A stretch of DNA of 6,428 bases from Bacteroidales bacterium (lineage in GTDB: Bacteria; Bacteroidota; Bacteroidia; Bacteroidales; Bacteroidaceae). The stretch is taken from positions 1 through 6,428 of the forward strand of contig JAUNIV010000150.1 of NCBI GenBank assembly GCA_030523385.1, given 5' to 3'. Numbering within the stretch: position 1 is the first letter of the stretch; every line of letters starts with the position of its first letter. The notes under the pieces were generated by a model. That model was not told the origin of the DNA. It searched no databases and worked only from the letters and a program-made list of their open reading frames with translations. Shown here in pieces: positions 1 through 6,428 of this stretch. A program made the position numbers and the translations under genes.

Positions 1-992
1 CTCAAGTCAGTGTATTCAGCGGCTTTAATCAGCCGAAAGACATCAGCATGAGCGAACGGTATGAAGCATTGTGCGGCATTACACAAGAAGAGCTGGAAAG
101 CTATTTCTCCGAACCGATTGTACGATTGGCAAAGAAATACAAGGAAACCACGGAAGCCATGCTCCAACATCTGAAACGTCAATACGACGGCTATCATTTC
201 AGTACGGAGATGACAGACATATATAATCCTTTCAGCATACTCAATGCCTTCGACAACAATCATATCCGCGATTATTGGTTTGCTACAGGCACTCCTACTT
301 ATCTGATTCGCCTGTTGCAGCATAGCAACGAACAGATGAATGACTTGACAGGGAGATATTACGATCCGTCCATGTTTGTGGATTACAAGGCCGATGTAGA
401 GCAGCCCTTACCGATGATTTATCAGAGCGGGTATCTCACAATCAAGGCATACGACATGATGGCAGACAGCTATTTGCTGGACTTCCCCAACAATGAAGTG
501 CGCAAAGGTTTTCTGTCCCTTTTGAGTACCAGTTATTTGAAGCCTAAGAGATGGGACGTTTCCAGTTGGATACTGGAAGCCATGAGATTACTCCGCCAGG
601 GAGATACCTCCGAGTTCCGTACCTCGCTCACAGCTTTCCTTGCCAGCATCCCATACGATGCCCACGATTCATTGAAGGATTTGGAGATGACCGAAAAACA
701 TTTCCAATATACCTTCTATCTGCTTCTGCGCCTGATGGGTGTCTATTGTCTTGCTATCCGCTGCGAAGACCGTCAGAGCTTCGGACGGGTGGACTGCACA
801 TTAGAGATGGATGATTACGTCTATATCTTCGAGTTCAAACTGGATGGCACGGCACGAGAGGCAATGGAACAGATAGAAGCACGCGGATATACCAAACCCT
901 ACATCGGCGATAAGCGGAAAGTTATCTGCATCGGAATGAACTTCTCGTCCGAAACACGAACGGTGGAAGATTGGGAAGAAAAAAGTCTGTAG
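1..992 (+). CDS. AAA-ATPase-like protein with C-terminal PD-(D/E)XK nuclease-like domain, 5'-truncated by window edge
   Basis: The frame is open from base 3, so 329 residues are visible. The residues before the ATG at 48 (VFSGFNQPKDIS) continue smoothly into the protein and look like family sequence, so that ATG is an internal Met and the true start lies outside the window. The visible part matches, from memory, the back half of the Bacteroidales AAA-ATPase-like (PF09820) plus PDDEXK_9 (PF08011, formerly DUF1703) family, whose members are usually a little over 500 residues. The N-terminal P-loop ATPase part would be in the missing portion. The nuclease-like core is intact: GRVD with its Asp at 792-794, then EFK at 831-839, then a Gln at 870-872 and Tyr at 888-890 in a QIEARGY helix. 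The end, GMNFSSETRTVEDWEEKSL, is also family-like. Cellular function is not established; nuclease activity is inferred from the fold. It converges on mfd, 9 nt apart. Confidence 0.88.
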   Translation, partial: QVSVFSGFNQPKDISMSERYEALCGITQEELESYFSEPIVRLAKKYKETTEAMLQHLKRQYDGYHFSTEMTDIYNPFSILNAFDNNHIRDYWFATGTPTYLIRLLQHSNEQMNDLTGRYYDPSMFVDYKADVEQPLPMIYQSGYLTIKAYDMMADSYLLDFPNNEVRKGFLSLLSTSYLKPKRWDVSSWILEAMRLLRQGDTSEFRTSLTAFLASIPYDAHDSLKDLEMTEKHFQYTFYLLLRLMGVYCLAIRCEDRQSFGRVDCTLEMDDYVYIFEFKLDGTAREAMEQIEARGYTKPYIGDKRKVICIGMNFSSETRTVEDWEEKSL

Positions 993-1010
993 CATTTCTG
1001 CCTACAGACT
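979..1010 (-). terminator. Intrinsic terminator of mfd, overlapping both convergent stop codons
   Basis: AGTCTGTAG (984-992) and CTACAGACT (1002-1010) form a perfect 9-bp stem with a 9-nt loop (993-1001). Read on the minus strand, the stem is followed by a run of T (complement of the A-run 979-984) and then CTTCCC, which is the layout of a rho-independent terminator for mfd. Read on the plus strand, the hairpin is followed by CACAATC with no U-tract, so termination in that direction would be weaker. The stem contains the last codons and the stop of both neighbouring genes. The stem is only moderately GC-rich, so efficiency is uncertain. Confidence 0.72.
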
Positions 1011-4000
1011 CACAATCTCCTGCAAGATACTCACGGCAGTCTCTACCGTTTCCACGTTCTTCACTACCATACTGCGCTTGCCGTTCTGTTCCCTTAGGTT
1101 GCAGTAGCGTGGGTTCTTGCCCATATAGTCGATGACTTTGCCAAAGGCGGCACTTTGATAATAAGGGCTGTCGGGATTGCTGACAAAGAACAACACCATG
1201 CGGCCAGCCTTCAGCACCACTTTCTCCACGCCCAACCGTTTGGCCAATCTGCGCAAGGGGACAATACGTAACAGTTCTTGTCCTTCGGGCGGTATCTTGC
1301 CGAAACGGTCTTCCAACCGCGACTTGAAAGCAAGCACATCCTTATCCAGTTCCAATCCGTCCAACTCCCGATAAAGCAACATGCGCTCGCTGCTGCTGGG
1401 AATGTATTCATTGGGGAAGAGCAATTCCAAATCGCTCTCTACCTGACATTCATCGACAAATCCCTCGCCGCTTATCTTCTCCTCACCTGCTGCCTGCAAC
1501 TCTTCGGCATAAAGGTCGGCAAACTCATCTTCTTTCAGTTCCTTCACGGCTTCGGCCAATATCTTCTGGTAAGTCTCATAACCCAAATCGGCAATGAATC
1601 CGCTCTGTTCGGCTCCCAACATATTGCCTGCCCCGCGAATGTCAAGGTCTTGCATGGCTATGTGGATGCCGCTGCCCAAATCGCTGAAGTTCTCGATGGC
1701 CTGCAACCGACGGCGAGCTTCGGGAGTAAGAGAAGAGAGCGGCGGTGCAAGCAGGTAGCAGAATGCTTTCTTGTTGCTACGCCCCACACGGCCGCGCATC
1801 TGATGCAGGTCGCTCAGGCCGAAGTTCTGTGCCTGGTTGATGATGATGGTATTGGCATTCGGGATGTCGATACCGCTTTCTATAATAGTAGTGGCCAGCA
1901 ACACATCGTAGTCATAGTTCACAAAGTCGAAGATGATTTTCTCCAGCTTATCAGGATCCATCTGTCCGTGGCCTATGCAGACACGGCAGTCGGGTATGTT
2001 TCGCTTGATCAATGCTTCCAGTTCCACAAGGTTCTGGATGCGGTTGTTCACGAAGAACACTTGCCCGTTGCGGCTCATCTCGAAGTTGATGGCTTCGGTG
2101 ATGATGTCTTCGTTGAATGTATGTACTTCGGTCTGTATGGGGTAACGGTTGGGAGGTGGTGTCTGGATGACAGACAAGTCCCTGGCTCCCATGAGCGAGA
2201 ACTGCAAAGTTCGCGGAATGGGTGTGGCCGTCATGGTAAGGGTATCTACATTGACCTTGATTTGGCGGAGCTTCTCTTTCACACTCACTCCGAATTTCTG
2301 TTCCTCGTCGATGATAAGCAGACCCAAATCCTTAAACTTGATGCTCTTACCTATTATCTTATGCGTACCAATCAATACATTGACGGTGCCGTCGGCCAGT
2401 TCTTTGGTAATCCTTGAGGTGTCTTTGGCGGTACGGGCACGGCTCAGATAATCCACCTTGCAGGGGAAGCCTTTCAAGCGTTCGCTGAATGTCTGGAAGT
2501 GCTGATAGGCCAATACCGTGGTGGGCACCAGCACGGCCACCTGCTTGTTGTCTGTCACAGCCTTGAAGGCAGCGCGCACGGCCACTTCCGTCTTGCCGAA
2601 GCCCACATCGCCGCATATCAACCGGTCCATGGGGCGATCGCTCTCCATATCGTTCTTCACATCCTGAGTGGCTTTCAGCTGGTCGGGTGTATCTTCGTAG
2701 AGGAAGCTGGCTTCCAGCTCGTGTTGCATAAAACTGTCGGGACTGTAGCAGAAGCCCTTCTCCTGCCGGCGCCTTGAATAGAGTTTGATAAGGTCGCGGG
2801 CAATGTCCTTTATCTTGCTTTTGGTGCGCTCCTTCATCTTCTCCCACGCACCGGTGCCCAACTTGTTCAGTCGGGGTGTTTCGCCTTCCTTTCCTCTGTA
2901 TTTGGAAATCTTGTGCAGCGAATGGATGGAAACAAACACCACATCGTCGTTCTGATAAACCAGTTTGATGACCTCCTGCGTGGTGTTGCCATTGGGTATG
3001 CGCACCAGTCCGGCGAATCGCCCTACACCGTGGTCTATGTGTACCACGAAATCTCCGGGTTCAAACTGGCTCAGTTCTTTCAAGGTCAATGCCACCTTGC
3101 CACTGCGTGCCTTGTCGCTGCGGAGATTGTATTTGTGGAAGCGGTCGAATATCTGATGGTCGGTGAAGAAACAGCTCTTCAGGGTGTGATCCGTAAAACC
3201 TTCGTGCAGGGTCTTGTTGACAGGCGTAAAGACGATATGTTCTCCCCTTTCCTCGAAGATGTCCTTCAAGCGTTTGGCCTGCTTTTCGCTGTCCGTACAT
3301 ATATATATGGTATATCCTTTCTCCAGGAAATCGGTAAAGGCAGAGCTAACCAGTTCAAAGTTCTTATGGAAGATGGGCTGTGCCACGGTATCAAATGAAA
3401 GCGATACCTGCGGAGTGCCTGTGGGTTTGCTTCCAAACTCCATGCGCCTGAACTCCAATGCGCGGACAGTAAACTCCGAACCATCTATGATGGACGAAGG
3501 AGACAGGAATGCAGCTGCCGAAGGATCGGCCTCACGAGCGGCAATAGCCTGCGGAGAGACGGCCTCATCATGCGTTTTCTGTATGCTTTCTCTTATCCAC
3601 AGGAAGTCTTTCATGCAGAGCACCGTGTTTTCCGGCGAAAGAAATTCGAGAAAAGAGATGTGCTTTCTTCCGACACCTTCTTTGGTGCTTTCATTCAGTT
3701 CCGGCACGATGGCAATGCTCTCCTTCTTCTCTTTCGAGAGCTGCGTCTCCACTTCGAAGGTGCGGATGCTATCTACCTCGTTGCCGAAGAAATCAATGCG
3801 ATAGGGATATTCGGAAGCAAAGGAAAACACGTCGATGATGCTTCCACGCACTGCATACTGGCCGGGTTCATAGACATAATCCACATGCTCGAAGCCATAT
3901 CCGGTAAGCACTTCGGCAATGAATTCGGTATCCACCTGTTCGCCCACTGTCAGCTTCAGCGTCTTGTCCGTCAGCTCTTCTTGCGACACCACTTTCTCTG

Positions 4001-4385
4001 CCAACGCTTCGGGATAAGTGACCACGCACAAAGCCTCGCCTTTCTGCAGGCGGCTCAGCACTTCGGTGCGAAGTATCTCGTTGGCAGCATCGCGCTGTCC
4101 GTACTTGATGGCACGGCGATAGGACGAAGGAAAGAAAAGGATATTCCCATCACCATTCACCTGCGTAAGGTCATGATAAAAATAACCTGCCTCTTCCAAA
4201 TCGTTCAGCACAAAGACGAAAGTCCGCTTGTTCTCCTTCAGGAAAGCAGAGATGAACAAGGGTGCCGCCGAAGCATGCAGTCCCGACAGAAAGATGGTCC
4301 GCACCGAAGCATCTTCCCATAATGCCGCCAATCCTGCCGAATTGGGATGAGCGGCATAAATACGCTGTAATTCCGAAATTTCCAT
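1002..4385 (-). CDS. mfd: Transcription-repair coupling factor Mfd
   Basis: Mfd is a cytoplasmic DNA translocase that finds RNA polymerase stalled at lesions, pushes it off and recruits UvrA to start nucleotide excision repair. The 1127-aa protein, within the usual Mfd size range, shows the full domain order. A UvrB-like N-terminal module includes YEPGQYAVRGSIIDVFSF at 172-189. The CarD-like RNA-polymerase interaction domain begins at FEPGDFVVHIDHGVGRF (441-457). The RecG-like helicase motor has Walker A GDVGFGKT (592-599), DEEQ (693-696), TATPIPRTL (719-727), the translocation motif region GARDLSVIQTPPPNRYPIQT (733-752), ATTIIESGID (831-840) and QMRGRVGRS (862-870). A C-terminal TRCF domain follows from about 975. 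No key motif is missing. I chose the Met at 4385 because MEISELQRIYAAHPN resembles Bacteroides Mfd N-termini. The in-frame ATG at 4445 would add 20 unconserved-looking Phe/Cys-rich residues and lies upstream of the promoter box. A-rich sequence, not a Shine-Dalgarno, precedes the start. Confidence 0.97.
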   Translation of the reverse strand: MEISELQRIYAAHPNSAGLAALWEDASVRTIFLSGLHASAAPLFISAFLKENKRTFVFVLNDLEEAGYFYHDLTQVNGDGNILFFPSSYRRAIKYGQRDAANEILRTEVLSRLQKGEALCVVTYPEALAEKVVSQEELTDKTLKLTVGEQVDTEFIAEVLTGYGFEHVDYVYEPGQYAVRGSIIDVFSFASEYPYRIDFFGNEVDSIRTFEVETQLSKEKKESIAIVPELNESTKEGVGRKHISFLEFLSPENTVLCMKDFLWIRESIQKTHDEAVSPQAIAAREADPSAAAFLSPSSIIDGSEFTVRALEFRRMEFGSKPTGTPQVSLSFDTVAQPIFHKNFELVSSAFTDFLEKGYTIYICTDSEKQAKRLKDIFEERGEHIVFTPVNKTLHEGFTDHTLKSCFFTDHQIFDRFHKYNLRSDKARSGKVALTLKELSQFEPGDFVVHIDHGVGRFAGLVRIPNGNTTQEVIKLVYQNDDVVFVSIHSLHKISKYRGKEGETPRLNKLGTGAWEKMKERTKSKIKDIARDLIKLYSRRRQEKGFCYSPDSFMQHELEASFLYEDTPDQLKATQDVKNDMESDRPMDRLICGDVGFGKTEVAVRAAFKAVTDNKQVAVLVPTTVLAYQHFQTFSERLKGFPCKVDYLSRARTAKDTSRITKELADGTVNVLIGTHKIIGKSIKFKDLGLLIIDEEQKFGVSVKEKLRQIKVNVDTLTMTATPIPRTLQFSLMGARDLSVIQTPPPNRYPIQTEVHTFNEDIITEAINFEMSRNGQVFFVNNRIQNLVELEALIKRNIPDCRVCIGHGQMDPDKLEKIIFDFVNYDYDVLLATTIIESGIDIPNANTIIINQAQNFGLSDLHQMRGRVGRSNKKAFCYLLAPPLSSLTPEARRRLQAIENFSDLGSGIHIAMQDLDIRGAGNMLGAEQSGFIADLGYETYQKILAEAVKELKEDEFADLYAEELQAAGEEKISGEGFVDECQVESDLELLFPNEYIPSSSERMLLYRELDGLELDKDVLAFKSRLEDRFGKIPPEGQELLRIVPLRRLAKRLGVEKVVLKAGRMVLFFVSNPDSPYYQSAAFGKVIDYMGKNPRYCNLREQNGKRSMVVKNVETVETAVSILQEIVSL

Positions 4386-4405
4386 GTTATCTTTTAAAGT
4401 GCCGA

Positions 4406-4413
4406 CAAATATA
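4406..4413 (-). promoter_or_regulatory. Candidate sigma-ABfr (-7 box) promoter for mfd
   Basis: On the minus strand, TATATTTG is an exact match to the Bacteroides -7 consensus TAnnTTTG. It ends about 20 nt before the mfd ATG at 4385, so transcription would begin near 4400 and give a leader of about 15 nt. The upstream -33 region is weak: a TTTT run lies about 23 nt upstream of the box rather than a clear TTTG at the usual 19-21 nt. If real, this promoter excludes the upstream ATG at 4445 as the start of mfd. Confidence 0.5.
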
Positions 4414-4531
4414 CAACAAAAATCTGAGAATGAGAGAAAATACATTTCCGGTTTCGGATATTATTCGCAGCAAGGACTAACTTATATGTGTAACATAACT
4501 CGTTGGCGGAATTAAAAATAATATTTGCATT

Positions 4532-4557
4532 CACCGTTCATCGACCGCCGAACGGTG
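4532..4557. repeat. 26-nt palindrome, copy A (8-bp stem, 10-nt loop)
   Basis: CACCGTTC (4532-4539) pairs perfectly with GAACGGTG (4550-4557) around the loop ATCGACCGCC. It is an inverted copy of the palindrome at 4598-4623, matching its reverse complement at 23 of 26 positions. It is GC-rich within AT-rich surroundings. Confidence 0.85.
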
Positions 4558-4560
4558 CGA

Positions 4561-4591
4561 GAAGATAACCTCAGAGGCGCATGAAGATAAC
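4561..4591. repeat. Direct repeat of GAAGATAAC inside the element's spacer
   Basis: GAAGATAAC occurs at 4561-4569 and again at 4583-4591, 22 nt apart start to start, in the spacer between the two palindromes. The second copy is also part of a small hairpin, ATGAAG (4581-4586) with CTTCAT (4591-4596) around ATAA. An 8-nt version, AAGATAAC, occurs on the minus strand at 4393-4386, directly before the mfd start codon, which may be chance. Confidence 0.7.
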
Positions 4592-4597
4592 TTCATC

Positions 4598-4623
4598 GAC
4601 CGTTCAGCGGTCGCTGAACGGTG
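4598..4623. repeat. 26-nt palindrome, copy B (strong hairpin)
   Basis: ACCGTTCAGCG (4599-4609) and CGCTGAACGGT (4612-4622) are perfect reverse complements separated by GT. Realistically this is a 10-bp stem with a GGTC tetraloop. It is the inverted partner of copy A at 4532-4557, differing at three positions. Neither strand shows a clean U-tract directly after it, so it does not look like a standard intrinsic terminator. Confidence 0.87.
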
Positions 4624-4680
4624 AAAGGAGTTTGTTACATAGCTATCTTATAAACTGTGAATGGATTTTTATATCGCAAA

Positions 4681-6428
4681 CTATTTATTGAACAATTCGA
4701 AAGTGAACTTAAAGCCGACTGTATCAAACTGTCCGCTGATGCTGCTCATGAAAATACCCACATCGAAAACATGAGTACCGATGCCATAGCCCACCTCCAC
4801 ATACGGATTGAGGTGGGGCATGAACAATATGCCGCCATACAGGCGTTCCTGCTGTACCATTCCCAACCAGCGGTTCAGGGGCCTCAGCAGAATGAATGGT
4901 GATTCATAAGTGACATTGGCTCGCCAATATTGGCGGGAAGCATTATACCAACGCCCGTCCAATAATTGGAACGTGCCGCCTATGTCATCATTCCATCCTT
5001 CGGGAAGATTGCGGCGGGCAAAATTGGCAAAGTCCACAAAATACATGTCTTCCTGTTTGGTAAACATACCCCCTCCTACCCGATAGCCGATGCTGCGGAT
5101 ACTGCCCAACTTGAGGTTCTGCTGCACATCAAATTCCCAACGCTCATGGGCGCCCGTACTGCCAAATACTCCCTTGATGCCCCGTTCGTAGTCCAGCATG
5201 AAGGTGGGCATTTTGGAGCCGACATTCATCTTGCGCCGCCCGTTCATGTAGTAATACATGCCGGGAGTCCATTCTATGCGGATGCGGGGGGCAAAGCTGT
5301 TATATTCCGACTTGACGCGCGACAACCCATCCTGAACGCGCACAGGCAGCAAATCGAGTCGAGGCTTGTCCATCAGGTAACGCCAATGCACGGACACGCC
5401 AGCCTTGATGTGCAGCCCGTTCACCATCTCTATGTTATGGAAGAGATTCAGATACACGTCCTTGAAGTAGTCCAGTTCCACATCGTCAAAGTTGAACGTA
5501 CTGTCGGGCAGTTGTTTCAACTGGTCCAGCACCACACTGCTGTAGATGCGGTTTCCGTTACCTACGTTCACCTCGAAGCTCGCCTGTTTCTCCGGCCAAT
5601 ATTGCCAGTCGGCATCCGCTTTGACATAAAGTTCCTTGTGGGTGAAATTATAACCTATCTGCGGCGTGATTCTGAGCACACGGCCGTCTTTCGACAACCG
5701 GCTGTACTTGAATTTCTGCTTGTAGGATATACCCCGGCTATGGCTATAGTCCAGCAAAACCGGATTGATGAGCGGCGAGCAACGCACGCTTCCCATATTG
5801 GAGAGATTCAAATTGTAGCTGCTTATCAGCATATCGCCCAATTCGCCCCAAAATTCCAACTTCTCTTTCTTCTTTTTCTTCGGAGCATGGAGGAGCGTGT
5901 CATGACGCATGTCGTAGCTCCGGTAAATGCTGTCTTCCTGTCCGGTCAGGAGGATGGGGCGCAATTCATTGAACTTCTCTTTGTCCGTTATCAGTTGGGC
6001 CGAATCACAGGTAAGCCTGTAAGATTCCGTCAGGTCGTGGTGGTGCTTCTTTTGGGAACTCCGACGGGCCATGCCTTCATAGAGTTTTATTTCACTATAC
6101 TTCATCCAGGCCGAACAATCCATTTCCAAATGATTACCCATGAATTTAAATACAAGATTCAAATCGAATTGTGCAGGCAGGAATTCCTCATCGCCTTCCT
6201 CGCCCATCCTGACGTGAGCCTTGAAACGGATTACGTCGTACACTCCTTCTATATAAAGCTCGCGGATGGTCCACACCTGGTCGCTCACCCACATGTATCC
6301 CTGCACCAACTGAGTGCCACGGAACTTTGGTATAATCAAGATTTTATAGCGCTGGCAATCGGCGGAACCCGCTACGGAATCGAGCAAATAGGTGTAATAT
6401 TTGGCCGAACGTTTGTCCAACGGGGAAA
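4681..6428 (-). CDS. DUF5686-like outer-membrane beta-barrel protein, 5'-truncated by window edge
   Basis: The visible 581 residues run from the window edge to a TAG at 4681-4683. The frame stays open to 6428; a TTG at 6420 could be read as a start but is simply an in-frame Leu, so the N-terminus is missing. I recognise the family style of Bacteroidota DUF5686 proteins, which usually have a signal peptide and a carboxypeptidase-regulatory-like domain at the missing N-terminus and run to roughly 800 residues or more. The visible N-terminal part (YKILIIPKFRGTQLVQGYMW, then a WTIRELYIEG segment) looks like a soluble beta-rich domain. A charged linker, HAPKKKKKEKLEF, precedes a long C-terminal half rich in alternating aromatic strands, such as YLNLFHNIEMVNGLHIKAGV and HLNPYVEVGYGIG. 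It ends FKFTFELFNK, a typical terminal barrel strand. Location is inferred as outer membrane. Function is unknown; this is not a SusC or SusD protein by appearance. It lies 295 bp upstream of mfd on the same strand. Confidence 0.8.
   Translation of the reverse strand, partial: SPLDKRSAKYYTYLLDSVAGSADCQRYKILIIPKFRGTQLVQGYMWVSDQVWTIRELYIEGVYDVIRFKAHVRMGEEGDEEFLPAQFDLNLVFKFMGNHLEMDCSAWMKYSEIKLYEGMARRSSQKKHHHDLTESYRLTCDSAQLITDKEKFNELRPILLTGQEDSIYRSYDMRHDTLLHAPKKKKKEKLEFWGELGDMLISSYNLNLSNMGSVRCSPLINPVLLDYSHSRGISYKQKFKYSRLSKDGRVLRITPQIGYNFTHKELYVKADADWQYWPEKQASFEVNVGNGNRIYSSVVLDQLKQLPDSTFNFDDVELDYFKDVYLNLFHNIEMVNGLHIKAGVSVHWRYLMDKPRLDLLPVRVQDGLSRVKSEYNSFAPRIRIEWTPGMYYYMNGRRKMNVGSKMPTFMLDYERGIKGVFGSTGAHERWEFDVQQNLKLGSIRSIGYRVGGGMFTKQEDMYFVDFANFARRNLPEGWNDDIGGTFQLLDGRWYNASRQYWRANVTYESPFILLRPLNRWLGMVQQERLYGGILFMPHLNPYVEVGYGIGTHVFDVGIFMSSISGQFDTVGFKFTFELFNK

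Larger units (their letters stand above)
4485..4641. repeat. Nested inverted-repeat element, MITE-like or BIME-like
   Basis: The outer ends are imperfect inverted repeats. The left end reads TGTAACATAACTCGTT (4489-4504) and the right end, read on the minus strand, TGTAACAAACTCCTTT (4639-4624). They align at 14 positions with one 1-nt gap and one mismatch. A TATG at 4485-4488 and a CATA at 4638-4641 bound the element, so TA lies just outside both ends if it is read as TG...CA. Inside are two inverted copies of a 26-nt palindrome (4532-4557 and 4598-4623) and a 40-nt spacer. It has no coding capacity. A non-autonomous transposable element is one reading; a structured 3' UTR or REP/BIME-like repeat is another. 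Copy number elsewhere in the genome is the missing evidence. Confidence 0.5.
4386..4680. other. Non-coding region between the DUF5686-like gene and mfd
   Basis: This 295-bp gap between two minus-strand genes contains no credible coding sequence. From right to left it holds about 40 bp after the barrel gene's stop, then the nested inverted-repeat element (about 4485-4641), then about 100 bp of AT-rich sequence with the mfd promoter candidate. No tRNA or recognisable riboswitch was seen. The element's hairpins would lie in the 3' untranslated region of the barrel gene's transcript. The 4532-4557 hairpin is followed on the minus strand, about 11 nt later, by ATTATTTTTAA, a poor but possible terminator. 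Confidence 0.75.

Noticed and set aside
48..50. ATG at 48 as the start of the nuclease-like gene
   Set aside because: The frame is open to the window edge and the preceding residues fit the family, so this Met is internal.
1278..2417. A 379-codon open frame on the plus strand, antisense to mfd
   Set aside because: It lies wholly inside the strongly conserved helicase and C-terminal part of mfd, and its translation shows no recognisable domain. Long antisense frames are expected opposite a GC-biased conserved gene.
3570..4322. A 250-codon open frame on the plus strand, antisense to the 5' half of mfd
   Set aside because: It is a shadow of mfd with no domain features and no promoter or start context of its own.
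4532..4623. A CRISPR array
   Set aside because: There are only two palindromic units, in inverted rather than direct orientation, with no regular spacers and no cas genes in the window.
4657..4902. A small 81-codon plus-strand frame next to the repeat element
   Set aside because: Nearly all of it overlaps the 3' end of the DUF5686-like gene in antisense, and the composition gives no sign of a real protein.
5865..5885. A-rich tract encoding the Lys-rich linker as a possible phase-variable slippage site
   Set aside because: The tract is interrupted by G and C and has no long homopolymer, so slippage is unlikely.
6418..6420. TTG as a start codon for the barrel protein
   Set aside because: The frame continues to the window end (Ser-Pro before the Leu), there is no start context, and the family needs a signal peptide that is not present here.

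Overview
The window looks like a chromosomal segment from a gut-type Bacteroidales bacterium (Bacteroides or Phocaeicola). The grounds are a Bacteroides-like Mfd protein, a DUF5686-type outer-membrane protein, an AAA-ATPase-like/PD-(D/E)XK protein of a type often multiplied in these genomes, a promoter box matching the Bacteroides TAnnTTTG consensus, and no clear Shine-Dalgarno sequence. Species cannot be fixed from the sequence alone.

Layout: (1) Bases 1-992, plus strand, hold the 3' part of an AAA-ATPase-like protein with a C-terminal PD-(D/E)XK nuclease-like domain. Its frame is open at the left edge, so the ATG at 48 is internal. (2) Bases 1002-4385, minus strand, hold a complete mfd (transcription-repair coupling factor, 1127 aa). 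The two genes converge with a 9-nt gap, and one hairpin spans both stop codons. (3) Bases 4386-4680 are non-coding. They hold a promoter candidate for mfd and a compact nested inverted-repeat element of about 157 bp. (4) Bases 4681-6428, minus strand, hold the C-terminal 581 residues of a DUF5686-like outer-membrane beta-barrel protein, cut by the right edge.

The genes do not form an obvious pathway. mfd is a housekeeping repair gene. The upstream same-strand barrel gene is 295 bp away and mfd appears to have its own promoter, so shared transcription is possible but not indicated. The nuclease-like gene faces mfd tail to tail.

The most interesting part is the intergenic element at about 4485-4641. 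Near-matching terminal inverted repeats enclose two inverted copies of a 26-nt palindrome (23 of 26 positions identical) around a 40-nt spacer that carries a 9-nt direct repeat. This resembles a MITE or a BIME/REP-like element. The rest of the window is ordinary, and I see no convincing new multi-gene system.
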